From: JAUVDZ01 sp042568205
GTDB lineage: Bacteria; Patescibacteriota; Gracilibacteria; UBA1369; PNNO01
Assembly: GCA_042568205.1 (NCBI GenBank)
Contig: JBHPJE010000001.1
Span: 158,722 to 222,721, forward strand
Reading direction: 5' to 3'
Length of the DNA: 64,000 nt
Part shown: one piece after another, positions 17,497 through 24,894 of the stretch
Position numbering within the stretch: the stretch's first letter is position 1
Layout of the letters: each line of letters begins with the position of its first letter
Translations under genes and position numbers: made by a program
Notes under the pieces: model-generated
The model's database searches: none
Told to the model about the DNA's origin: nothing
Seen by the model: only the letters and a program-made list of their open reading frames with translations

Positions 17497-19231
17497 ATTT
17501 CTGATCGTAATTAAGAGTCTGACTTATTCTATCTTTATTGATTTTGGCTTTATTTACAAGGTAATTTTCCATAACAAGAATATCCATGTCTGTTCGTAAA
17601 AAGCATTTAAGTGCATCTTCAGGAGTGCATACTATTGGCTCACCTCTAACATTAAATGAAGTATTAATAATCACACCAGTGCCTGTTTTTTCTTTAAATT
17701 TGCTAATTAATTTGTGATATCTTGGATTTTCAGCAGCATTAACACTCTGAATTCTTGCAGAATTATCAACATGAGTAATTGCAGGCAAATTATCCTTTTT
17801 AACCTGTGCTACTAAGAGCATGTAAGGTGTAGCAGTTTCTAAATCAAAGTTTTCAGCTAGATCTTCTTCAATAACTGTAGGAGCAAAGGGTCTAAAACTT
17901 TCTCTAAACTTAATTTTCAAATTAACTCTTTTCCAGTTTTCTTTATTTCTGGCATCTGCAACAATTGAACGATTTCCAAGTGCCCGTGGACCATATTCCA
18001 TTCTTCCCTGATACCAGCCTATTACTTTTTGATTTCCAATATGATCAGCAACAGTTTCGTAAAGTGATTCTCCTTCAAGTTTTTCAAAATCAACATTGTG
18101 TTCACGTAAAAGTTTTTCAACTTCTTCATTTGAATATCCTGGGCCCAAGTAAACATTTTTCATTTGATAATTTCTAGGATTTTCTAAGATTGCATGATGT
18201 GTAAATAGCGCAGCACCAAGCGCACCTCCAGCATCTCCAGAAGCAGGCTGAATGAAAATCTTTTTGAAATTCGATTCTTTTAAAAGTCGGCCATTTGCTA
18301 CACAATTTAATGCAACTCCACCAGATAAACATAAATTTTCTTGCCCAGTTTCTTTTTGAACATGATTTGCGATTTTTAACATTATTTCTTCTAATACAAC
18401 CTGTAAACTTTTTGCTATATCAAATTCTCTTTGAGTAATTTCAGTTTCAGGTTTTCTTGCTGGTTGACCAAATAGCTTATGAAAATGTCGATTTGTCATT
18501 TTTAAACCATAAGCATATTTAAAGTACTTCATATTCAATTTAAAACTTCCATCTTCTTTAACATTAATCAGCTTTCGAACTTCATCCGTGTATTTTGGCT
18601 CACCATAAGGAGCAAGCCCCATAACTTTATACTCACCTGAGTTAACTTTGAATCCTAAATAGTAAGTAAAAGCTGAATATAATAATCCTAAAGAATGTGG
18701 AAAGTGAATTTCTTTATCTATTTGGATTTTGTTACCTTTTGTTGTTCCATAAGTGAGAGTTGCCCATTCTCCAACTCCATCAGCAGTTAAAAATGCACAG
18801 TTTTCAAAAGGAGAAGCAAATACTGAACTCGCAGCATGCGATTCATGATGTTCCATATATAAAATGTCCCCTTTGAAATCCAGTTCTTTTTTTACAATTG
18901 AAGGAATCCAAAGTTTCTTTTTAAGCCAAACCTTCATAGCCTTTAAAAAAGATAAATAACCAAGTGGCCATGTATCAATATATGTAGTAAGTAGCCTTTC
19001 AAACTTAACAAAAGGTTTTTCATAGTAAGCAACGTGATCTATCTCGCTTTTATCAATCCCAGCTTCTTTTAAGCAATATTCAACAGCAAGTTTTGGAAAG
19101 TCTTCATCATGTTTCTTTCGAGTAAATCTTTCTTCTTGAGCTGCAGCAATTACTTCACCATTTTTAAGCAAAGCTGCCGCTGAATCGTGGTAAAAACATG
19201 AAATCCCTAAAATGTAAGTGTTTTTGTTCAT
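17483..19231 (-). CDS. NodU/CmcH-family O-carbamoyltransferase
   Basis: 582 aa, full length. The N-terminal kinase-like (ASKHA) domain has GISCFYHDSAAAL, EERFTRKKHDEDFP, HHESHAASSVFASPF and SGGVALNCVANG. The C-terminal YrdC-like half has QGRMEYGPRALGNRSI, RESFRPFAP and NTSFNVRGEPIVCTPEDA. The family uses carbamoyl phosphate and ATP to make a carbamoyl-adenylate and transfer the carbamoyl group to a hydroxyl of a sugar or secondary metabolite. The catalytic His/Asp region (HHESHAA) is intact. Its ATG overlaps the end of the SxtJ-like gene by one base. Acceptor unknown; a surface glycan fits the neighbours. Confidence 0.93.
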   Translation of the reverse strand: MNKNTYILGISCFYHDSAAALLKNGEVIAAAQEERFTRKKHDEDFPKLAVEYCLKEAGIDKSEIDHVAYYEKPFVKFERLLTTYIDTWPLGYLSFLKAMKVWLKKKLWIPSIVKKELDFKGDILYMEHHESHAASSVFASPFENCAFLTADGVGEWATLTYGTTKGNKIQIDKEIHFPHSLGLLYSAFTYYLGFKVNSGEYKVMGLAPYGEPKYTDEVRKLINVKEDGSFKLNMKYFKYAYGLKMTNRHFHKLFGQPARKPETEITQREFDIAKSLQVVLEEIMLKIANHVQKETGQENLCLSGGVALNCVANGRLLKESNFKKIFIQPASGDAGGALGAALFTHHAILENPRNYQMKNVYLGPGYSNEEVEKLLREHNVDFEKLEGESLYETVADHIGNQKVIGWYQGRMEYGPRALGNRSIVADARNKENWKRVNLKIKFRESFRPFAPTVIEEDLAENFDLETATPYMLLVAQVKKDNLPAITHVDNSARIQSVNAAENPRYHKLISKFKEKTGTGVIINTSFNVRGEPIVCTPEDALKCFLRTDMDILVMENYLVNKAKINKDRISQTLNYDQKFEKD

Positions 19232-19467
19232 TAAAATGGATATTTATAATCTTTGCCTTGTTTATGATCAATCCAATAAGTTGTTGGTTGTTTTTTAAAT
19301 ACTTCAATAAATCGCTTAGGTATTCCAATAATCACAGCGTAAATTCCAACTAAAATAAAATAAAAGATAGTTAGTAAAATTGTTGTGTTGATTCGCCCTA
19401 AAGTATGTGCGAATGCCATCCAACCTTTTTTAATGCCGTTCCAGATTTTTTTTAGTACGTTTTTCAT
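19231..19467 (-). CDS. SxtJ-like small membrane protein (78 aa)
   Basis: One hydrophobic segment (~28-50), with an amphipathic Trp-rich start (WNGIKKGWMAFAHTLGRINTTILLT), as in the SxtJ family encoded next to carbamoyltransferases in saxitoxin clusters and in many polysaccharide loci. The ATG at 19467 lies inside the prsW frame (38-nt overlap) and its stop meets the carbamoyltransferase start. Probably a membrane partner of the carbamoyltransferase or SGNH protein; mechanism unknown. Confidence 0.78.
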   Translation of the reverse strand: MKNVLKKIWNGIKKGWMAFAHTLGRINTTILLTIFYFILVGIYAVIIGIPKRFIEVFKKQPTTYWIDHKQGKDYKYPF

Positions 19468-20365
19468 GAATTAATAAAAATGAAAGCAGCCACATTATAC
19501 CCGCAAATACAGAAGATCCAAGTATATTGAATTCAAGTCCGGATAATGATGCTGTAGCTGTAGGATCTCCGGTTGCAACTAATACTATAGTAAATAGAGT
19601 AAGTACTCCGATTGTGAATAAAATTAATCCGAATCCAACCTTTACATAACGTTTCCAATTCCATTCTTTAGGTAATCTAACTCCAGTTAAATTATCGAGT
19701 TTATGTAAATGTGCGATTTTTTCTCTAACATTTAAGTACATAGCGAGTACAAGCGGTATTACGAATATTGCATAGCCTGTTTCTGACATAAGGAGGACAT
19801 CATATAGCCCATGGAAGAAAACCGCAAGTAATAAACCTTTAAACAGTAATTTCTTTTCTTTTTCCTTATTTTTTTCGAATCGTGCAAGTCCAATATAATA
19901 TCCCATAAATGCTCCAAACAAAGCATGAGCTGGAACAGCTAAAAGTGATCTGATTACTGCAACATAATATCCGCCTTCAAGAACATAAAAAACGTTTTCT
20001 AAAGCAGCAAAACCAAGCGATGCAACAACTGCGTAGATTATTCCATCATAATATTCATTAAAAGCTGGATGTGGATATGCTTTTCTTTTAACAACCCAGT
20101 ATTTTAATGCTTCTTCAGTAAGTGCAGTAAATATAAATGCTGAAACAATCAGTTGAATTATTGGGAGATAGAATATATCCAACAAAAATGTATCTAATAA
20201 AACTTCAATTCCACCTGCAATCACAGTTACAAAAACTCCCCACATGAAAATCTTAAATAAGAAGCTTCTTTTTTCTTTGTTTTTATCTAATCGGTCAAAA
20301 AACCAAAGCAAAAATACTATAGGGGCTAAAGAGAGTACGATTAATATTATTGTTCCAAGGTACAT
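19430..20365 (-). CDS. PrsW-family intramembrane metalloprotease
   Basis: 311 aa with about eight hydrophobic segments. The PrsW/CPBP-type motifs are present: TEEALKYW (Glu84-Glu85), ALENVFY (Glu123), PAHALFG (His147) and FFHGLYD (His185). These Glu and His residues form the proposed metal site. In Bacillus subtilis PrsW cleaves an anti-sigma factor; no anti-sigma gene is visible here. It is the first gene of the operon leading into SxtJ, carbamoyltransferase and SGNH hydrolase, and is divergent from rnhA with overlapping promoters. Confidence 0.88.
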   Translation of the reverse strand: MYLGTIILIVLSLAPIVFLLWFFDRLDKNKEKRSFLFKIFMWGVFVTVIAGGIEVLLDTFLLDIFYLPIIQLIVSAFIFTALTEEALKYWVVKRKAYPHPAFNEYYDGIIYAVVASLGFAALENVFYVLEGGYYVAVIRSLLAVPAHALFGAFMGYYIGLARFEKNKEKEKKLLFKGLLLAVFFHGLYDVLLMSETGYAIFVIPLVLAMYLNVREKIAHLHKLDNLTGVRLPKEWNWKRYVKVGFGLILFTIGVLTLFTIVLVATGDPTATASLSGLEFNILGSSVFAGIMWLLSFLLIHEKRTKKNLERH

Positions 20366-20378
20366 AAATTGATATATT
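20350..20378 (+). promoter_or_regulatory. Promoter predicting a leaderless rnhA mRNA
   Basis: TTGTTC, 17 bases, TATATT. The expected transcription start is at about 20385, exactly the GTG used by rnhA. It lies within the prsW 5' end. Confidence 0.45.
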
Positions 20379-20384
20379 AAGTAG

Positions 20385-21116
20385 GTGAGTAAACCAATTA
20401 TAGTTTATACAGACGGGAGTTCAAGAGGGAATCCAGGTCCAGGAGGATATGGAGCAATTATTTTGCATGATGGAAAAGAGGTGGTTTTGCGTGGAGGAGA
20501 GCAGGAGACAACAAACAATAGAATGGAGATGAAAGCCATCTTAGAAGCTTTGAAGTGGATAGCAGAGAACCCTGATGATGCTGAAATTTATAGTGATTCG
20601 AGCCTTGTTATAAATTCAATTACAAAAGGATGGAAAAGAAAGAAAAATATTGATATTTGGGAAGAAATTGACGCGGCATTAAGTGCGATCAAAACCAAAA
20701 TTAAATGGAATTGGGTAAAAGGGCATGCAGACAATGAAATTAACAACCGTGTTGATGAAATTGCAGTGAAAGAAGCTATGAAATTCGATAAAATTGAGCC
20801 TACAAAAGATTTAGGAGATGGATATTACTGCAAAAAATGTAATGCAAATCGTTCTGGGAGGTTAAGTTATAACCTAGAAGCAGATATGATTCGTGTAGAT
20901 TGTGAAAAGTGCGACAATTATATTATGTTTGCTGAAAAAACTCCCAAGAATTTAAAAGAAGCCAAAAAGCGCATATTAGCGACTAAAAAACAAATTGAGG
21001 CTATCAAACTAATCAAAGAAGACCAGGGAGAAAAAGCAAATGAAAAAGAATTGAAGAAGTTAACTAAAGAAGAAGCAAGTAAAATTATAAATAGCGCTCA
21101 AACATTATGGGATTAA
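20385..21116 (+). CDS. rnhA: Ribonuclease HI with C-terminal zinc ribbon and helical tail
   Basis: 243 aa from a GTG start. Residues 1-132 are RNase HI with the catalytic carboxylates in VYTDGSSRGNPGPGG (Asp10), NNRMEMKA (Glu48), YSDSSLV (Asp71) and NNRVDE (Asp124), plus KGHADNE with the conserved His114. It cleaves the RNA strand of RNA-DNA hybrids. Unlike standard RNase HI (~155 aa), it continues with CKKC (149-152) and CEKC (173-176), a likely zinc ribbon, and then a lysine-rich helical domain containing TKKQIEAIKLI and LTKEEASKII. This tail is probably an extra nucleic-acid or partner-binding module. The gene overlaps the following ORF by 10 nt. Confidence 0.88.
   Translation: MSKPIIVYTDGSSRGNPGPGGYGAIILHDGKEVVLRGGEQETTNNRMEMKAILEALKWIAENPDDAEIYSDSSLVINSITKGWKRKKNIDIWEEIDAALSAIKTKIKWNWVKGHADNEINNRVDEIAVKEAMKFDKIEPTKDLGDGYYCKKCNANRSGRLSYNLEADMIRVDCEKCDNYIMFAEKTPKNLKEAKKRILATKKQIEAIKLIKEDQGEKANEKELKKLTKEEASKIINSAQTLWD
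20397..20424 (-). promoter_or_regulatory. Promoter for the prsW-carbamoyltransferase operon
   Basis: Minus strand TTGAAC, 16 bases, TATAAT, lying inside the rnhA coding start. The predicted leader is about 25 nt. It overlaps the divergent rnhA promoter region, so the two units may compete for polymerase. Confidence 0.5.
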
Positions 21117-21490
21117 CTGATGATCTACCTAAAAGTGGATTGGATCTACCTTCAGATGTAATTGTGTATTCTGAATATTCATTATATGAAAGGCTTTTAG
21201 TGGTACAGCAAATCATTAGAAAAAAATATGATCGGTTAGCAGAACAAATTGGAGATTTTCATATAGAATTTGAAGGATCTGATAGGGGTGATGAGGATAA
21301 TAGAACTACCTCAAAAGTTAGAATAATTATGCATCCTGAGTTAGTTGATGGAATAAGTGGTATTGATACTTTTGCTCAAGAATTTGATAAATTAGGGGAA
21401 AGATTGGATTCATTAGGTATGTTTATTAGTGTTTTGCATGAAAGGATTGAAAAAAAAGGTAAACAGCGTGGAATTTTTTTCTTGAAATAA
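21107..21490 (+). CDS. Hypothetical protein, 127 aa
   Basis: No family recognised. It is a soluble alpha/beta protein (MGLTDDLPKSGLDLP...) ending in a basic stretch. It overlaps the rnhA end by 10 nt and is followed by the tRNA-Phe promoter, whose -35 begins 3 nt before the stop codon ends the frame. Probably translationally coupled to rnhA. Confidence 0.7.
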   Translation: MGLTDDLPKSGLDLPSDVIVYSEYSLYERLLVVQQIIRKKYDRLAEQIGDFHIEFEGSDRGDEDNRTTSKVRIIMHPELVDGISGIDTFAQEFDKLGERLDSLGMFISVLHERIEKKGKQRGIFFLK

Positions 21491-21510
21491 GCAATGCGGC
21501 GAAGTATACT
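21482..21510 (+). promoter_or_regulatory. Promoter for tRNA-Phe
   Basis: TTGAAA, 17 bases, TATACT. It overlaps the last codons of the upstream gene; predicted start near 21517. Confidence 0.65.
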
Positions 21511-21532
21511 CTTTTTTGTTGAGAAACAATTT

Positions 21533-21607
21533 GCCGCGGTAGCTCAGTGGTAGAGCAGAGGATTGAAAATCCTCGTGTCGGTGGTTCAATTCCGCCCCGC
21601 GGCACCA
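21533..21607 (+). tRNA. tRNA-Phe (anticodon GAA), CCA encoded
   Basis: A complete cloverleaf. Acceptor GCCGCGG pairs with CCGCGGC, D arm GCTC/GAGC, anticodon stem GAGGA/TCCTC with loop TTGAAAA (anticodon GAA), T arm GGTGG/CCGCC with loop TTCAATT, and discriminator A followed by a genomically encoded CCA. Length 75 nt. A lipoprotein gene begins 8 nt downstream. Confidence 0.97.
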
Positions 21608-21615
21608 TTGACTTA

Positions 21616-22362
21616 ATGCAAATGAAACAAATAAAATATATACTTGCCCTTTTAGGAATAGTTCTTTTTTTCGGATGTGGCGATGGTGGCGATTTGAATG
21701 AGTGGCAGCCATTAAGTGATTCTGTGAGTAAGCGAATTATTGAATATAGCCAGGATGATCAAATTGAAAAAATTCATATTTATAGGATTAATTCTGAAAA
21801 TTTATCCATTTCTATAGCTAATGGTGAACCTAAATATATTTCTGATTGGGCAAAAGAACTAGATGCTGAAATTGTTATTAATGGAGCTTATTTTAATAAG
21901 GATTTTGGACCTTCTGGTTATCTTAAAATTAATAATGAGCGCATTGGAGAGCTTATTTTTGATCAGGGCAAGTCAGGATTAATACAAATAAACAATGGAC
22001 AATTTAGTATACGAGATTTGGCGATTAATCCTTTGCAAACTGGAGAAGAACTGGATTTTGGACTTCAGAGCTTTCCATTTTTAATAAACGATGGGAATGC
22101 TGCAATCAAAGAGGATTCAGGAAAAACAGCCAGAAGAACTGCATTAGGGATAGATGAAGAAGGCCATGTGTATATAATTTTTGCTGATTTGATACATATT
22201 AGTCTTTATGAATTAATGAATAAGTTAATAGAAACAAATATAGATTTTACATATGTTTTAAACTTAGATGGAGGGCCATCTTCGGGCATTTTAATCCATA
22301 ATGAACTTAAGGATAGTGTAACAAAAGTGCCAAGTGTAATTTTATTTGAGAAAAGTTTATGA
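21616..22362 (+). CDS. Phosphodiester glycosidase (NAGPA/DUF2233) family lipoprotein
   Basis: 248 aa from ATG 21616 (or 21622). Longer frames run into the tRNA and are rejected. The N-terminus (KYILALLGIVLFFGC) is a lipoprotein-type signal ending at a Cys. The domain has INGAYFN, ARRTALGID and LNLDGGPSSGIL, the conserved NAGPA blocks. Relatives remove N-acetylglucosamine from phosphodiester-linked glycans or act on exopolysaccharides. It is expected on the outer face of the membrane. The gene starts immediately behind tRNA-Phe and has no promoter of its own that I can see. It ends with UGA. Confidence 0.85.
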   Translation: MQMKQIKYILALLGIVLFFGCGDGGDLNEWQPLSDSVSKRIIEYSQDDQIEKIHIYRINSENLSISIANGEPKYISDWAKELDAEIVINGAYFNKDFGPSGYLKINNERIGELIFDQGKSGLIQINNGQFSIRDLAINPLQTGEELDFGLQSFPFLINDGNAAIKEDSGKTARRTALGIDEEGHVYIIFADLIHISLYELMNKLIETNIDFTYVLNLDGGPSSGILIHNELKDSVTKVPSVILFEKSL

Positions 22363-22398
22363 TAAAGTTTAGTAAGTTGTATTCTTAAATTTCATATC

Positions 22399-23490
22399 AT
22401 GGCTGAAAAACACTTTGGTGATAAGCTCGTTGGCTCAATAGGTTGGCTTCTTTTGGGAATCGTTATATTCCTTGCATCTTTCTGGCTTCTTCACAAAACA
22501 ATTGTCCGAACTGATTATACTGATGTTGCTGATCGTGCAATTGAAATCACTGAATCAAAAGGAGACAGTGAATTTGTTTATGTCACTGGTGAATTCAAAT
22601 CTGATGAATTATTAAGTGATGGACTTTATTTGGATGAAGGTGAATATTTGGTTATTGATCGTACTGTTGAAATGTTTGCATGGGTTGAAACAGTTGAAAC
22701 AGATGAAGATGATTTTAAATATTATGATTATGATAAACAATGGGTAGATGAAGTCCCTGATAGTAGTAAATTTGATGATGATAGATATTTTGAAAATCCA
22801 GAAAAACCTGAACGAAATTTAAAAGAAGAAGTTAATACTGCAACTGTTGGAGGTTATGAAGTTGATTTAAATAAATTAAGATTACCAAGTCTTTCACCTC
22901 TAGAGTTGTCAGATAATAACGTGACTTTATATGAATTTGAAGAACTTCAATCAGATGAAAATTATGATTATATTTTTGATGGAAACGGAACTTTTGAAGA
23001 GCCTGAAGTTGGGGATGTCAGAATTAAATTTTCAGTATTAGAACCTTATAATAAAGTGACTGTTTTTGGACGATTGGATGGGAAGGAACTTGTTGCACAT
23101 CATCAGGATCAGGAAAAAGGTTTATATAGAGTTTTTGACGGTACTTTAGATGATTCGAAATCAGTTCTTGCAGGAGAATATAAAACAGCAGGAACAATGG
23201 GTGAAATTGGCGTTATGATTTTAATGTGGATTGGTCTGATGCTAGTTTTAAAACCTTTGTCTGTTTCGTTAGAATTGATTCCATTTTTAGGAAAATTTGG
23301 AAAAGGTGCACTTGTTATAATTACAGCGATTTTAGCGTTTGCTATTACAAAAATAGCAGCAACTATTTTAGCTGTAGTTAATAGTTTAGTTGGTTTGGGT
23401 GTAATTGCAGCAGTTGTAATTGGACTTGGAGTTTATTTTTATACAAGAAAACAGCCAACTACTATAAAACCACAAGCACCTAAGAAATAA
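22399..23490 (+). CDS. TMEM43-family membrane protein
   Basis: 363 aa. An N-terminal membrane helix (~15-33), a long acidic extracytoplasmic domain (~40-275) and three to four helices at the C-terminus (~275-350), ending in a short basic tail. The layout and motifs such as FAWVETVE and RVFDGTLDDSK match the TMEM43 (DUF1625) family, which is of unknown biochemical role in bacteria. The 3' end overlaps the convergent MATE gene by 11 nt. Confidence 0.8.
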   Translation: MAEKHFGDKLVGSIGWLLLGIVIFLASFWLLHKTIVRTDYTDVADRAIEITESKGDSEFVYVTGEFKSDELLSDGLYLDEGEYLVIDRTVEMFAWVETVETDEDDFKYYDYDKQWVDEVPDSSKFDDDRYFENPEKPERNLKEEVNTATVGGYEVDLNKLRLPSLSPLELSDNNVTLYEFEELQSDENYDYIFDGNGTFEEPEVGDVRIKFSVLEPYNKVTVFGRLDGKELVAHHQDQEKGLYRVFDGTLDDSKSVLAGEYKTAGTMGEIGVMILMWIGLMLVLKPLSVSLELIPFLGKFGKGALVIITAILAFAITKIAATILAVVNSLVGLGVIAAVVIGLGVYFYTRKQPTTIKPQAPKK

Positions 23491-24826
23491 TTCGTTTTTC
23501 TCTCCATTTGGATTTGAAGAAGTAGGCAAAGCCTATAGCTGTTCCTATTACATTTGCTATTGGATATGCCCAGTAAATTCCATCAACACCTAGAGATGTG
23601 AAAGTCGAGAGGACGTAAGCTGAGCCAACCATTATAGTTGCAAAGATAATTGTGATCTCCATTGCAAGTCGAGTGTTTCCTGATCCTCTAAATAATCCGA
23701 TCAATCCCATGTGTAGTCCGATAAATGGGAATCCAAATGCCATAATCTTTAAGAATTTAGCACTTTCTTTAATTAATACAGTTTCACCAGGTACAAATGC
23801 TGCAACAATTGGTTCAGCGAATAGAAAAGTAAGTATGCCGATTGAGAGAAGGAAGAAGAAGCCTACTTTAAAAGCTGTGTATGTTGTTTTTAAAGCTCGA
23901 TCAAATTTATCAGCACCAATGTTTTGCCCAACAAGAGTTGCAGTTCCAAATGCAATTCCTAAAGCAGGGATTATTACAAATGAAAGGATTCGTCCTCCCA
24001 TTCCGTATGAGGCAATTGCAGTTGTTCCAAATACAGCTGCTAGAAAAGTCATTATAACCATGCTAAATGATCGTGCTGACATTTCAATTGAAGTTGGAAA
24101 TCCAATTTTTGCTAATAGTTTTAGTTCTTTAAAATCAGGTTTTAATTGTTTAAGTTTGATTTTAATTCCTTTGTGACCTTTAAACAAAATATAAAGCCCC
24201 ATTAATGAAGCAAGACTTTCAGTTCCGATAGTTGCTACAGCCGCTCCTGATACTCCAAAAGCAGGAATTGGTCCCCATCCAAGAATAAACAAAGGATCTA
24301 ATATGAAATTTAAAAAAACTGTAAAAATAATTATGTACATTGGCATTTTCACTTCACCTACACCCCGCATAACTGATTGATATCCAAAAAATAGAGCAAA
24401 GAATGAAAATCCAAGAAATGTAATTTGAAGATATTTTGTTGCTTCAATTGCAACACTTGGATCTGGTGACATTAATCCTATAAAAGTTTTTGATAAAAGA
24501 TAACCAAAAACTGCTACACATGTGGCAGCTATAAATAGTAATGACAATGTTTGTGCCGAGGTGTAATCAATTGATTTTTGATCCTTTTTACCTTTAAATT
24601 GAGCAATTAAAATGGATCCTGCTGATGCAAGTCCAATAGTTAAAGATCCTACGAAAAAAGAAATTGGAAAAGTTAAACTAACAGCTGCTACAGCTTTTTC
24701 ACCAAGTCGGCCAACCCAAAAAGTATCAGTAAGTTGATAAACAGTACTGAAAATATTCGCAAATATGATTGGTAGCGACAGAGTAATTAAAGCCTTTAAT
24801 ATCGGTCCTTTCGTATAGTCTTTCAT
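23480..24826 (-). CDS. MATE family multidrug/organic cation efflux transporter
   Basis: 448 aa with twelve hydrophobic segments and the internal twofold repeat of MATE proteins. Conserved features are LPIIFANIFSTVYQLTDTFWVGRLG near the start (residues ~18-42), the first-half AGSILIAQFKGKKDQ and the matching second-half ATLVGQNIGADKFDRA. The family exports organic cations using Na+ or H+ gradients. It starts MKDYTKGPILKALITL. The promoter overlaps the upstream terminator. Confidence 0.92.
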   Translation of the reverse strand: MKDYTKGPILKALITLSLPIIFANIFSTVYQLTDTFWVGRLGEKAVAAVSLTFPISFFVGSLTIGLASAGSILIAQFKGKKDQKSIDYTSAQTLSLLFIAATCVAVFGYLLSKTFIGLMSPDPSVAIEATKYLQITFLGFSFFALFFGYQSVMRGVGEVKMPMYIIIFTVFLNFILDPLFILGWGPIPAFGVSGAAVATIGTESLASLMGLYILFKGHKGIKIKLKQLKPDFKELKLLAKIGFPTSIEMSARSFSMVIMTFLAAVFGTTAIASYGMGGRILSFVIIPALGIAFGTATLVGQNIGADKFDRALKTTYTAFKVGFFFLLSIGILTFLFAEPIVAAFVPGETVLIKESAKFLKIMAFGFPFIGLHMGLIGLFRGSGNTRLAMEITIIFATIMVGSAYVLSTFTSLGVDGIYWAYPIANVIGTAIGFAYFFKSKWREKRIIS

Positions 24827-24835
24827 AGCTTAAGG

Positions 24836-24864
24836 ATTGTATACTAAAAAAGCCCCCAAAGCAA
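24836..24864 (-). promoter_or_regulatory. Promoter for the MATE gene overlapping a terminator
   Basis: Minus strand TTGCTT, 17 bases, TACAAT. The -35 falls in the loop of the upstream terminator hairpin. Predicted start near 24829, nearly leaderless. Confidence 0.4.
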
Positions 24865-24885
24865 TTAAGCAATGGGAGCCTTTTT
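24846..24885 (-). terminator. Intrinsic terminator of the 851-aa SLH gene
   Basis: AAGGCTCCCA pairs with TGGGGGCTTT on the minus strand, with a 14-nt loop, followed by a T-run. G-U pairs form only in the minus-strand RNA, fixing the direction. Confidence 0.8.
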
Positions 24886-24894
24886 GTTTGTCGA

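Noticed and set aside
21533..21607. tRNA-Phe as an integration site for a mobile element
   Set aside because: No integrase, no direct repeat of the tRNA 3' end and no change in gene character downstream.
21547..21615. Upstream start for the NAGPA lipoprotein
   Set aside because: It would lie inside the tRNA and add residues before a good lipoprotein signal.
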